Source of the DNA: Pseudomonas asiatica
GTDB lineage: Bacteria; Pseudomonadota; Gammaproteobacteria; Pseudomonadales; Pseudomonadaceae
DNA length: 64,000 bases
NCBI RefSeq assembly: GCF_009932335.1
Contig: NZ_BLJF01000001.1
Location: 558,001 to 622,000 of the forward strand
Direction: 5' to 3'
Made by a program: the position numbers and the translations under genes
Notes under the pieces: model-generated
What the model saw: only the letters and a program-made list of their open reading frames with translations
Databases searched by the model: none
Told to the model about the DNA's origin: nothing
Shown: positions 24,328 through 32,674 of the stretch, one piece after another
Position numbering within the stretch: position 1 is the stretch's first letter
Layout: each line of letters begins with the position of its first letter

Positions 24328-25317
24328 TTAGGCCACTTCCCGTAGCGCCGTGGGGTCGATCGACAAGCTTACCCGTTGCCCGTCCGCGTGCAGGTCGGAC
24401 GGTGAGCGGTTGAGTACGTCGACCACCAGTTCCACCTCGCGCACCCGCACCCGGTAGCGGATCACGTTGCCCAGCAGGCTGTGGCTGCGCACTTCGGCGT
24501 CCAGTTCACCGTTGTTGCCCAGGGTGATCGACTCGGGGCGAATCGCCAGGCGGCTGGTCACCGGGCGCTGCAGCAGGCGGCTGGCGCTGTCGGCGTCGAG
24601 CAGGTTGTAGTTGCCGATGAAGCCGGCGGCAAACAGGTCCACCGGCGCGGTGTACAGGGTTTCGGCATCGCCGCTCTGGACGATGCGCCCCTGGTTCATC
24701 AGGAAGATGCGGTCGGACATGGTCAGCGCCTCTTCCTGGTCGTGGGTGACGAAGATGGTGGTCAGCCCCAGCTCGCGCTGGATGGCGCGGATCTGCTCGC
24801 GCAGGTGCTTGCGGATGCGCGCATCCAGCGCTGACAACGGTTCGTCGAGCAGCAGCAGGCGCGGGCGGGTGACCAGCGAGCGGGCCAGGGCAACGCGCTG
24901 GCACTGGCCGCCGGACAACTGGTGCGGGTAGCGCCCGGCGAAGTTGCCCAGTTCCACCAGTTCCAGCGCCTCGCGCACCCGGGCCTGGCTTTCGTCGGCC
25001 TTGACCTTCTGCATGCGCAGGCCGAAGGCGACGTTCTGCTCCACGGTCATGTTGGGGAATAGCGCATAGCTTTGAAACACCATGCCGATGCCACGCTTTT
25101 GCGGGCTCAGCGGTACGATGTCATGGCCGTCGAGCAGGATCTGCCCGCTGTCCACCGGGGTCAGCCCGGCGATGCAGCGCAGCAGCGTGGACTTGCCGCA
25201 ACCGGACGGGCCAAGCAGGGTGACGAACTCACCGCGTTCGATATGGCAGTCGATGTTCTCGAACACCGGGCTGCCGGCGTAGCTTTTTTGCAGTTTCTGT
25301 ACGCTGACGAAGCTCAT
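24328..25317 (-). CDS. ABC transporter ATP-binding protein
   Basis: The 329-residue ATPase has Walker A GPSGCGKST (near residue 38), the Q-loop VFQSYALFP, signature LSGGQCQRVALARSL, Walker B LLLLDEPLSAL and the switch His in FVTHDQEEA. The last 80 residues form a TOBE-like regulatory domain. It belongs to the polyamine/iron/2-aminoethylphosphonate importer group. It starts one base after the preceding permease stop, so it is translationally coupled within the operon. Confidence 0.94.
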   Translation of the reverse strand: MSFVSVQKLQKSYAGSPVFENIDCHIERGEFVTLLGPSGCGKSTLLRCIAGLTPVDSGQILLDGHDIVPLSPQKRGIGMVFQSYALFPNMTVEQNVAFGLRMQKVKADESQARVREALELVELGNFAGRYPHQLSGGQCQRVALARSLVTRPRLLLLDEPLSALDARIRKHLREQIRAIQRELGLTTIFVTHDQEEALTMSDRIFLMNQGRIVQSGDAETLYTAPVDLFAAGFIGNYNLLDADSASRLLQRPVTSRLAIRPESITLGNNGELDAEVRSHSLLGNVIRYRVRVREVELVVDVLNRSPSDLHADGQRVSLSIDPTALREVA

Positions 25318-25318
25318 G

Positions 25319-26113
25319 TCAGGTCTTGTCCTTGTTCAGGCGGTTGGCGACCCAGGTCAGTACCAGCACGAAGGCGAAGTACGAGATCACCAGCGCGCTG
25401 TTGAAGTGGCCGCTGCTGTTGCGCATGTTGTTCAGGTACACCTGCAGGGTCTCGTAGCGGGTACCGACCAGCAGGTTGGCGAACACGAACTCGCCGAACA
25501 GGAACGAGAACGACAGTAGCAGTGCCACCATCAGGCCCTTGCGCAGGTTCGGCAGCACCACCAGCAGCGCCGCCTGCCAGGTGCTGGCGCCCAGCAGCTG
25601 GGCGGCGTCCATCAGGTCGCGCAGGTTGATCGCCTGCAGGTTGTTGGTAATGGCCCGGTACATGAACGGCAAGGCGATGGTGAAATAGCAGCCGATCAGA
25701 ATCCACGGTGTACCGACCATGGCCATGGGCCCGCTGCCATACAGCTGCAACAGCCCCACCGACGACACCACCGGCGGCACCGCGAACGGCAGCAGGATGA
25801 GGATGTTCATCAGCGCATCGAGCCTCGGGAAGTGGTAGTGCACCACGAACAGCAGCGGCAGGATCAGTACCACCGACAGCAGCAGCGCGCCCACGCACAC
25901 CAGCAGCGACTGGCCGAAGGCGGCCAGGAAGCGCGGCTCACTCCACAGCGCGATGTACCACTTGAAGGTCAGGCCGCTGGGCAGCAGGCTGGCCGACCAG
26001 CTGGTGGCCAGCGAGTAGAGCAGGGTGCCGGCCAGCGGCAGCAGCAGGATGAGGAACAGCAGGTAGACCACGGCGCGGTGGTACCAGCCGCCGGAACGGG
26101 CGTCAGCGCGCAT
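25319..26113 (-). CDS. ABC transporter permease
   Basis: The 264-residue membrane protein has six predicted helices and the EAA-loop sequence NLRDLMDAAQLLGASTWQAALLVVLPNLRKG, where the ATPase docks. It is the second inner-membrane subunit of this importer. Its 5' end overlaps the previous permease gene by 11 bases. It resembles PotC-type permeases. Confidence 0.93.
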   Translation of the reverse strand: MRADARSGGWYHRAVVYLLFLILLLPLAGTLLYSLATSWSASLLPSGLTFKWYIALWSEPRFLAAFGQSLLVCVGALLLSVVLILPLLFVVHYHFPRLDALMNILILLPFAVPPVVSSVGLLQLYGSGPMAMVGTPWILIGCYFTIALPFMYRAITNNLQAINLRDLMDAAQLLGASTWQAALLVVLPNLRKGLMVALLLSFSFLFGEFVFANLLVGTRYETLQVYLNNMRNSSGHFNSALVISYFAFVLVLTWVANRLNKDKT

Positions 26114-26954
26114 GGTAGCTCCTTTTCAGCAGCCATTGGTGCACCACCGTGACCAGCGTCATCAGCCCCACCAGTACCATCGCCAGGGCGCTGGCCAGGT
26201 TGGGATCGAGGCTGATGTCACCTGCCACCAGGCCGGCGATGCGGATCGGCAGTACGTTGAAGTTGCCGGTTGTCAGCGCGTACACGGTGGCGTAGGCACC
26301 GAGGGCGTTGGCCAACAGGATGACGAAAGTGCCCAGCAGTGCCGGGGTCAGCACCGGCAGGCCGATGTGCCGCCAGAATTGCCAGTGGCTGGCACCCAGC
26401 AGTGCGGCCGACTCGCGCCAGTCTTCGCGCAGTGCGTCGAACGCGGGGTACAGCAGCAACACGCCAAGCGGGATCTGGAAGTAGGTGTACACCAGGATCA
26501 GCCCGCTCTTGGAATAGATGCTGAAGTCCTCCAGCAGGCCGACCTGCTTCAGCAGCAGGGTCAGCGCGCCGTTGAAACCGAGCAGGATGATGAAGGCGAA
26601 GGCCAGCGGCACCCCGGCGAAGTTGCTGGTCATGTTGGCGAAGGCGCTGACGAAGTCGCGCAGCTTCGAGTCCACATGGCGCAGCGAGTAGGCGCCCAGG
26701 GTGGCGATGACGATGCCGAACAGGCTTGACCAGAAGCTGATTTCCAGGCTGCGTTGCAGGGCCTGCAGGTAGAACTTCGAGGCGAATACCTTGCTGAAGT
26801 TGTCCACGCCCCAACCCGCTTCCGATTGCAGGCTGTTGATCGCCACCCAGGCCAGCGGGGCGATCTGAAAGATGACGAAGAACACGGCGAACGGTAGCAG
26901 GCAGAGCAGGGCCAGGTAGCGGCCACGGGTGTTGCTGCTCTTGGGTGTGGTCAC
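26103..26954 (-). CDS. ABC transporter permease
   Basis: The 283-residue protein has six helices and an EAA loop (DALREDWRESAALLGASHWQFWRHIGLPVLTP). It resembles PotB-type permeases. Translation begins at a GTG whose first bases overlap the stop of the phosphatase gene (GTGA), indicating coupling. A Met codon is not available near this position. Confidence 0.92.
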   Translation of the reverse strand: MTTPKSSNTRGRYLALLCLLPFAVFFVIFQIAPLAWVAINSLQSEAGWGVDNFSKVFASKFYLQALQRSLEISFWSSLFGIVIATLGAYSLRHVDSKLRDFVSAFANMTSNFAGVPLAFAFIILLGFNGALTLLLKQVGLLEDFSIYSKSGLILVYTYFQIPLGVLLLYPAFDALREDWRESAALLGASHWQFWRHIGLPVLTPALLGTFVILLANALGAYATVYALTTGNFNVLPIRIAGLVAGDISLDPNLASALAMVLVGLMTLVTVVHQWLLKRSYHAR

Positions 26955-27757
26955 TTCAGCAGCTCCCGGCAGACGGTCTTGTCATGCGGCGCGCCGAGCA
27001 GCTCGCAGATGGTCCCGCACAACTCGGTCTGCAGCGGTTTGGCCGCAGGATCGAGGCTGAAGGCATCGCCGAAGACGAACAGCGGCACTTCGCGCTCCTC
27101 GGTCAGCAGGCCATTGTGCGAGCGGTCGTTGTTCATGCCGTGGTCGGCGGTAACCAGTACCTGGTAGCCCTCTTCGAGCCAGCCTGGCAGGTAGTCTGCC
27201 AGCAGGATGTCGGCGCTGCGTGCGGCGTTGCGGTACTGGCTGCTGTCCAGACCGTGGTGGTGGCCGACATCGTCGATGCTCATCGGGTGCACCAGCAGGA
27301 AATTGGGGGCGTGGCGGCGGCGCAGGTATTCGCCATCGGCCAGCAGGTGCGAATCGGGGTAACGGTCGTCCCAGTAGAACAGCCCGTGCTGGATCGGCAG
27401 CTTCGGTGCGTGGGTATGGCGGTCGCGCTGCGGGTCGAATGGCGAGCGGTTGTACAGCTCGCTCATCCAGTGATAGGCCGCAGCCGCAGTGCCCAGGTTG
27501 GCCTCGCGGGCGTAGTGGAACACGCTGCGCTGGTTGGACAGACGGTTGACGTTGTTGTGCACGATGCCGCTGTCGATCGGCGGTACACCGGTGAGGATGC
27601 ACTCGTACAGCGGCCGCGACAGCGACGGCAGTTCGCATTCCACGCGGTACAGCGCGGCACGGTCGGCCTCGACGTAGGCGTGCAGGTGGCCCATGGCGTG
27701 ATGCGCGACCTGGTAGTTGAGGCCGTCGAGCAGGACCAGGATGACGTTGTGTTGCAT
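26951..27757 (-). CDS. Alkaline phosphatase superfamily (NPP-type) hydrolase
   Basis: The 268-residue enzyme carries the metal-binding pattern of the alkaline phosphatase/nucleotide pyrophosphatase family: VLLDGLNYQ (Asp), LPSLSRPLYECILTGVPP (nucleophile, probably Ser), SIDDVGHHHG (Asp and His) and TADHGMN (Asp and His). No signal peptide is visible, so it acts in the cytoplasm, on what the adjacent importer brings in. The ATG at 27757 follows a GGAG; an upstream in-frame extension is REP sequence. It is shorter than typical phosphonoacetate hydrolases, so the substrate (phosphodiester, phosphonate or phosphomonoester) is open. Confidence 0.85.
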   Translation of the reverse strand: MQHNVILVLLDGLNYQVAHHAMGHLHAYVEADRAALYRVECELPSLSRPLYECILTGVPPIDSGIVHNNVNRLSNQRSVFHYAREANLGTAAAAYHWMSELYNRSPFDPQRDRHTHAPKLPIQHGLFYWDDRYPDSHLLADGEYLRRRHAPNFLLVHPMSIDDVGHHHGLDSSQYRNAARSADILLADYLPGWLEEGYQVLVTADHGMNNDRSHNGLLTEEREVPLFVFGDAFSLDPAAKPLQTELCGTICELLGAPHDKTVCRELLK

Positions 27758-27781
27758 GGTGGCTCCAGTCATAAACCGCGT

Positions 27782-27893
27782 TGCCTTCATCGCCGGCAAG
27801 CCAGCTCCCACAGGTCTACCACAGGATTCAAACCCAGTGGGGTACCTGTGGGAGCTGGCTTGCCGGCGATGAGGCCAGTCCAGGCGCTACAGA
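27782..27893. repeat. REP inverted pair inside the ABC operon
   Basis: Inverted pair of the GCCGGCAAGCCAGC subtype between the solute-binding gene and the downstream genes. In this position it may stabilise the upstream message and give more binding protein than permease. Confidence 0.87.
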
Positions 27894-27903
27894 AGATAGC
27901 CCC

Positions 27904-28968
27904 TTATTCCATCTCGATGATCACCTGCTCCTGCCACATCTGCGGCAGTTTCTTCGAGCTCGCTTCCCAGGCCTCGGCATTCTTGATCGGCTGCGCAGCC
28001 CTGTACTGTTCGTTGGGCAGCAACTTGGCCTGCACATCGTCCGGCAGCTTCAGGTGCTCGGCACGGATCGGCCGCGCATGCCCTTTGGCCAGGTTGATCT
28101 GCCCGGCATCGCTGAAGATGTATTCACGTGTCAGCTTGGCCGCATTCGGGTGCTTGGCGTACTTGTTGATGATGGTGGTATAGCCGGAGATCACCGAGCC
28201 ATCCGACGGGATCAGCACTTCGAAACGCTTGGGGTCGATCTGTTCACGGTAGCTCAGGCCGTTGAAGTCCCACACCACGCCCACTTCCACCTCGCCCTTC
28301 TCCAGGGTCTGGATGGTCGGGTTGGCCAGCGACAGGCGCTTCTGCTGGGCCAGTTTGGTGAACAGTTGCAGGCCCGGTGCCAGGTTGGTCTCGTCACCCT
28401 TGTAGGCGATAGCCGCTGCCAGCACGCCGTTGGCGGCCTGGGCTGCGGTGCCGACGTCACCGATGGCAACCTTGTACTTGCCTTTTTCCAGGTCGTGCCA
28501 GGTCGTTGGCCGCTCGCCTTCCTTGACCAGGTCCTTGTTGATGATGAAGGCGATGGTGCCGGTATAGGCCAGCGCCCAGTGGCCGTCCTTGTCCTTGGCC
28601 CACGTCGGCACCTGGTCCCAGGTGCTCGGCTTGTACGGTTGGCTCACGCCCTTGCTCACGGCGATCGGGCCGAAGGCGGCACCCACGTCGCCGATGTCGG
28701 CGCTGGCGTTGTCCTTCTCGGCTTCGAACTTGGCGATTTCCTGGGCCGAGCTCATGTCGGTGTCGCTGTGCTTCAGGCCGTACTTGCTGGCCAGGTCTTC
28801 CCAGGTGCCTTTCCAGTTGGCCCAGGCATCGGGCATGCCCACGCTGTTGACGTTGCCTTCCTTGCGGGCGGCGTCTTCCAGGGCCTTGAGGTCGGTATCG
28901 GCGGCCATGGCCGTGGTACACAGGGCGATGGCCGAACCGAGCAGTGACGCCATGAACAACTTTTTCAT
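27904..28968 (-). CDS. ABC transporter periplasmic solute-binding protein
   Basis: The 354-residue protein has a cleavable signal peptide (MKKLFMASLLGSAIALCTTAMAA) and a type II binding-protein fold of the PotD/iron/phosphonate class. Recognisable segments include IGDVGAAFGPIAVSKG, GHWALAYTGTIAFIINKDLV and VWDFNGLSYREQ. It is the first gene of the operon and faces the GntR-type regulator across a 315-base region. A GGAGCTT ribosome site precedes the start. The ligand cannot be read from the sequence. Confidence 0.92.
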   Translation of the reverse strand: MKKLFMASLLGSAIALCTTAMAADTDLKALEDAARKEGNVNSVGMPDAWANWKGTWEDLASKYGLKHSDTDMSSAQEIAKFEAEKDNASADIGDVGAAFGPIAVSKGVSQPYKPSTWDQVPTWAKDKDGHWALAYTGTIAFIINKDLVKEGERPTTWHDLEKGKYKVAIGDVGTAAQAANGVLAAAIAYKGDETNLAPGLQLFTKLAQQKRLSLANPTIQTLEKGEVEVGVVWDFNGLSYREQIDPKRFEVLIPSDGSVISGYTTIINKYAKHPNAAKLTREYIFSDAGQINLAKGHARPIRAEHLKLPDDVQAKLLPNEQYRAAQPIKNAEAWEASSKKLPQMWQEQVIIEME

Positions 28969-29255
28969 CCGAAGCTCCTTGGTGGGTGCCTTTAGCGATG
29001 GTTGTTATGAGTGAAGCCGTTGTCTGGTGACCGTTGGTCTAGGTCAGCAAACCTTGAGCCAAGGTAGGCTGCTTGCGTGACAGTTTGATGTAGGGAAGGG
29101 CCGGTGAAGGCCCTGAAGCTACAGCGTAGACCACGGAACCGCCCCGGTTCTGCTGGCTTGGCGCGTTTCTGGCAGTGTTTGGCCAAAGCCTTGTCACAGG
29201 ATGTTCATCAGCCCTGCCTAGGCTTGCACTATTCTCCAAGTGCCCTGTTCTGGGG

Positions 29256-29269
29256 CTGGACTAGTCCAG
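29256..29269. promoter_or_regulatory. Palindromic operator candidate for the GntR/UTRA regulator
   Basis: CTGGACTAGTCCAG is a perfect 14-base palindrome 14 bases before the regulator start codon, within the divergent region 28969-29283. A related half site, GGTCTAGGTC, occurs near 29035 on the solute-binding gene side. GntR/HutC-type proteins bind such TCTAGA-like dyads. Nothing else clear is seen in this 315-base stretch. Confidence 0.6.
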
Positions 29270-29283
29270 ATAGGTAACCTTTG

Positions 29284-29997
29284 ATGCAGCCGATGCCACC
29301 GCGTGCGGTAACAGCCATCTGTCACGCCCTGCAGGAACAGATAGAGCACGGCCTGCTGGCGCCGGGCGGCAAGCTGCCGGCCGAGCGCAAGCTCAGCGAG
29401 GTGTTCGATACCACGCGCATTACCCTGCGTGAGGCGCTGGTGCAGCTGGAAGCCCAGGGGCTGATCTACCGCGAAGAGCGTCGCGGCTGGTTCGTCGCGC
29501 CCGAGCGGCTGACCTACGACCTGATCGAGCGCAGCCACTTCCATGCCATGGTCCGCGACCAGGGGCGGGTGCCCAGTACCGAACTCTTGTCGGCTCGGCT
29601 GCAGCCGGCGTCGGCGGCCATCTGTGCGCGCATGCAACTGCCGGCGTTGTCCAGCGTGGTACGTATCTGCCGGTTGCGGCGGATCGATGGGCGGGCGGTG
29701 CTGTATGCCGAGCACTACCTCAACCCCCGGTACTTCCCGGAGATTCTCGAACAGGACCTGGCCCAGTCGCTGACCGAGATTTATGGGCGGGTGTACGGTA
29801 TCCAGTATGGGCAGGTGTGCTTCGAGATCTTGCCGACGGCGTTGCCGGTGGAGGCGGCCAGTGCCTTGAAGGTGTCGGCGGGAAGCCCCGGGTTGCATAT
29901 CACCCGGGTCAACAGTGACCAGCATGGGCACCTGATCGACTGCGACCTGGAGTATTGGCGGCATGATGCCATCCGCATCCGCGCCCAGGCGGGTTGA
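29284..29997 (+). CDS. GntR-family (HutC/UTRA) transcriptional regulator
   Basis: The 237-residue protein has an N-terminal winged helix (ALQEQIEHGLLAPGGKLPAERKLSEVFDTTRITLREALVQLEAQGLIYREERRG, residues 10-65) and a C-terminal UTRA ligand domain (residues 85-230). It is divergent from the ABC/phosphatase operon and is its likely repressor, resembling PhnF-type regulators of organophosphonate genes. The ATG at 29284 is used; another ATG at 29293 also fits, as the ribosome site is poor for both. Confidence 0.88.
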   Translation: MQPMPPRAVTAICHALQEQIEHGLLAPGGKLPAERKLSEVFDTTRITLREALVQLEAQGLIYREERRGWFVAPERLTYDLIERSHFHAMVRDQGRVPSTELLSARLQPASAAICARMQLPALSSVVRICRLRRIDGRAVLYAEHYLNPRYFPEILEQDLAQSLTEIYGRVYGIQYGQVCFEILPTALPVEAASALKVSAGSPGLHITRVNSDQHGHLIDCDLEYWRHDAIRIRAQAG

Positions 29998-30008
29998 CCA
30001 TGGTTTTT

Positions 30009-30111
30009 TGGGGCTGCTTTGCAGCCCATCGCGACACAAGGCCGCTCCTACAGGGAAACGCGTACTCCTGTAGGAGCGGCCTTGTGTCGCGATGGGGCGC
30101 GAAGCGGCCCT
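30009..30111. repeat. REP inverted pair (GCGACACAAGGCCGC subtype)
   Basis: Inverted pair between the convergent GntR and MscS-type genes; its right end contributes bases of the channel gene stop codon. Confidence 0.88.
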
Positions 30112-32272
30112 AGTTCGATACGGCGTTGCCATCTGCCATCGTGCCACCAGCCGCCGTGACCACCTGCACCGACAATCGCGGCGTCGCCAGGTCCAGCCCC
30201 GCCTCATCCAACTGCCGCTTCAACGCCAGGTTGAACGCCCGCGAAACCTCCCACTGCTTGATAGGCGCAGTCTTGAACCGCGCCCGCAAGATCGCCGACC
30301 CCGACTCGAAGCTCTCCACCCCCTGCAGCTCCAGCGGCGACCAGATGTTGCGGCGCATCAGCGGGTCGTTGCGCAGCTTCTGCCCCACTTCGCGAATCAG
30401 CGTGATGGCCTGGTCGATGTTCATGCTGTGCGGGATCGCCACGCGGAAGATCGCGTAGCCGAACTCGCGCGAGTAGTTCTTGATGCTCTTGATCTCGCTG
30501 AACGGGATGGTATGCACGATGCCGTCGATGTCACGCAGGCGCACGGTACGGATGGTCAGCCCCTCCACCGTGCCCAGGTGGCCGCCCACATCCACGTAGT
30601 CGTCGATGGCCAGCGAGTCCTCGATGATGATGAACAACCCGGTGATCAGGTCGGCCACCAGCGACTGGGCACCAAAGCCGATGGCCAGGCCGATCACACC
30701 GGCACCAGCCAGCAGCGGGGTGACGTTCATGCCCATGTTGGCCAGGGCGACAATCACCGCGATGATGAAGATGACCACGAACATCACATTGCGGATCAAC
30801 GGCATCATGGTTTGCGCACGGGCGTTGGCCAGGCCCCTGCGCGAACGCACCAGGGCGTGGTGCACGGCGGTGTCGGCAAGGATCCACACCAGCCAGGCGA
30901 CGATCAGCGTGCCGGCCAGGCCCAGCAGGCGCACGCTTATGTCGTGACCGTCGCCTTCGGCGAAGCTGATCATCGACAGGCCCCACACACGCAGCCCCAG
31001 TTCGATGAACACCAGCCAGATGAACAGGTGCACCAGCAGGTAGCCGAAGTTGCGCAGGCGTTCGGCGTACACCGCCTGGCGCTTGCTGGCGCGCTTGGGG
31101 TTGGCGGCGTGGCGGCGCACCAGGCCGTTGAGCACCATGCACACCACCACCAGCACCGTGCACATCAGCGACTGGCGCAGGGCGGTGCTGGTGTCGCCGG
31201 CCGAGATAAAGGTAGCGAACAGCGAAATCGCCACCAGGATCAGTGCCGGCACGAACCAGAAGCTGCCGAGGATCTCGATGGTGTCACTGAGGGTGCGCCG
31301 GGTCAGGCGCCGTGACAGCGGCTGGTTGCGGATCAGGTGGGCGATCGGGCGACGGAAGCGCAGGATGAACAGCCCGGTGCACAGCGCCGCGATCACGTTG
31401 GCCAGGGTGGCCAGGGCGTGGGCCAGGTGGGTACCGAGGGCGACCATCAGGCGCGGGTCGCTCATCGCTTCGCCAAACGCGGCGAAACTGCCGATCAGCC
31501 ACAGCGGGCGGAAGGCCTGGTGGCGCAGGATGTACAGGGCGCGGTGGCGGTGGGGGCCGTCGAGCAGCGAGAAGGCAATCACGCAGATGGCCGAGAAACA
31601 GGTGCCGACCACCAGTGCGTAGGCCAGCACCATGGCCAGTGACTTGCCCAGCGACGGCGGCAGCACGAAGCTCAGGTAAACGGTGAACACCAGCGCCACC
31701 AGCCACGGGCCCAGCTTGCGCAGGGCAAAGCGCACCAGGTCCCAGGTGCGCGGGTGCTGCGGCAGTTCCTCGCTCAGGCCAAAACGCAGGCGTACCCGAT
31801 GCCCGACCCAGTTGAAGGCGTAGGCCAGCACGCTCCAGACGGCGATGACGGCGGCAAAGCCAAACAGAATGGCCGGCCACTGGTGCACCGGCACCATCAA
31901 CTCGGTCAGTTCGGCCTGGGCCTGTTCGATTTCCGCGGCCCAGCGATGGAACGGGCTGGCATCGCCGCTGAACTGCTTTTCGAAGTCATGCAGGGCGCCG
32001 CCGATCAGGCCGAGCACGCCCTGTTCGACGGTGGGTTGCGATTGCCTGGTGGCGTCGCGCAGCTTTTTCAGGTCGGCCAGGAGTTTGGCCCGCTGCTGGT
32101 CGTTTTCCAGGTTCTTGATCACCTCGTCCAGCGACTTGCCCAGCGGTTCGCTGGCTTCTGGCTGCGCGGGCGCGCTGCCACCCAGCAGGCCTGGCAGGCC
32201 CGCAGCCTGTAACGGGGTGACAAACAGGAACAGCAGCAGGAACAGGCAACGCAGGAGAGCAGGCACTGGCAA
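30110..32272 (-). CDS. Large MscS-family mechanosensitive channel
   Basis: The 720-residue protein has a signal peptide (LLRCLFLLLFLFVTPLQA), a periplasmic helical region to about residue 130, roughly ten further membrane helices and a C-terminal MscS domain. The pore helix and beta domain are seen in NVTPLLAGAGVIGLAIGFGAQSLVADLITGLFIIIEDSLAIDDYVDVGGHLGTVEGLTIRTVRLR split over residues 530-600. It resembles the YbiO/MscM type, which opens under hypo-osmotic shock. The start is uncertain: TTG at 32272 has GAGG five bases upstream, and GTG at 32266 is also possible. Confidence 0.9.
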   Translation of the reverse strand: MPVPALLRCLFLLLFLFVTPLQAAGLPGLLGGSAPAQPEASEPLGKSLDEVIKNLENDQQRAKLLADLKKLRDATRQSQPTVEQGVLGLIGGALHDFEKQFSGDASPFHRWAAEIEQAQAELTELMVPVHQWPAILFGFAAVIAVWSVLAYAFNWVGHRVRLRFGLSEELPQHPRTWDLVRFALRKLGPWLVALVFTVYLSFVLPPSLGKSLAMVLAYALVVGTCFSAICVIAFSLLDGPHRHRALYILRHQAFRPLWLIGSFAAFGEAMSDPRLMVALGTHLAHALATLANVIAALCTGLFILRFRRPIAHLIRNQPLSRRLTRRTLSDTIEILGSFWFVPALILVAISLFATFISAGDTSTALRQSLMCTVLVVVCMVLNGLVRRHAANPKRASKRQAVYAERLRNFGYLLVHLFIWLVFIELGLRVWGLSMISFAEGDGHDISVRLLGLAGTLIVAWLVWILADTAVHHALVRSRRGLANARAQTMMPLIRNVMFVVIFIIAVIVALANMGMNVTPLLAGAGVIGLAIGFGAQSLVADLITGLFIIIEDSLAIDDYVDVGGHLGTVEGLTIRTVRLRDIDGIVHTIPFSEIKSIKNYSREFGYAIFRVAIPHSMNIDQAITLIREVGQKLRNDPLMRRNIWSPLELQGVESFESGSAILRARFKTAPIKQWEVSRAFNLALKRQLDEAGLDLATPRLSVQVVTAAGGTMADGNAVSN

Positions 32273-32310
32273 AACTACCTCAGGTCAAACGATTGACCGA
32301 GTGTAGAGGT

Positions 32311-32478
32311 TCACGACGGCAGTTGCTCCAGGATTTTCCAGCAGGTGAGGCCGAAGATACCCAGTGTGCCGACCCACATCATCACAACGCCGATATTGCG
32401 CTCGCGCAGGCTGAAACCGATGGTCAGCAGCAACAGGAACAGAAACACCGGCACGAACAGGGACAGGAACGGGGACAT
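32311..32478 (-). CDS. Small membrane protein of unknown function
   Basis: The 55-residue protein starts MSPFLSLFVPVFLFLLLL and has two hydrophobic segments separated by SLRERNIG, ending KILEQLPS. It has an AAGGAT ribosome site about 10 bases before the ATG. No family was recognised. It precedes the MscS-type gene on the same strand by 38 bases and may be cotranscribed with it. Confidence 0.72.
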   Translation of the reverse strand: MSPFLSLFVPVFLFLLLLTIGFSLRERNIGVVMMWVGTLGIFGLTCWKILEQLPS

Positions 32479-32550
32479 GGACAGCAATCCTTTTGCAGTG
32501 GGGCCATGTAACAAGCATAGCGGGTGGTAGACGAAGCGGGATTGACCTTG

Positions 32551-32662
32551 AGCAGGCCCGGCCTCTTCGCGGGCATGCCCGCTCCCACAGGTACTGCACA
32601 GTCCTTGAATGCTGTGATGATCCTGTGGGAGCGGGCGAGCCCGCGAAGAGGCCGGGCCTGGC
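32551..32662. repeat. REP inverted pair (GCGGGCATGCCCGC subtype)
   Basis: Inverted pair between the small membrane protein gene and the M18 aminopeptidase, 12 bases from the latter's stop codon. Confidence 0.87.
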
Positions 32663-32674
32663 TACATCAAAGCA

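Noticed and set aside
29069..29090. Possible Pho box (CTGTCAC on the minus strand) before the phosphatase/ABC operon
   Set aside because: Only one half matches; the second repeat at 11-base spacing has about three of seven bases right.
30092..31315. 407-codon open frame antisense to the MscS-type gene
   Set aside because: Extreme His/Gln/Asp content and no motif; the opposite strand has a complete MscS domain.
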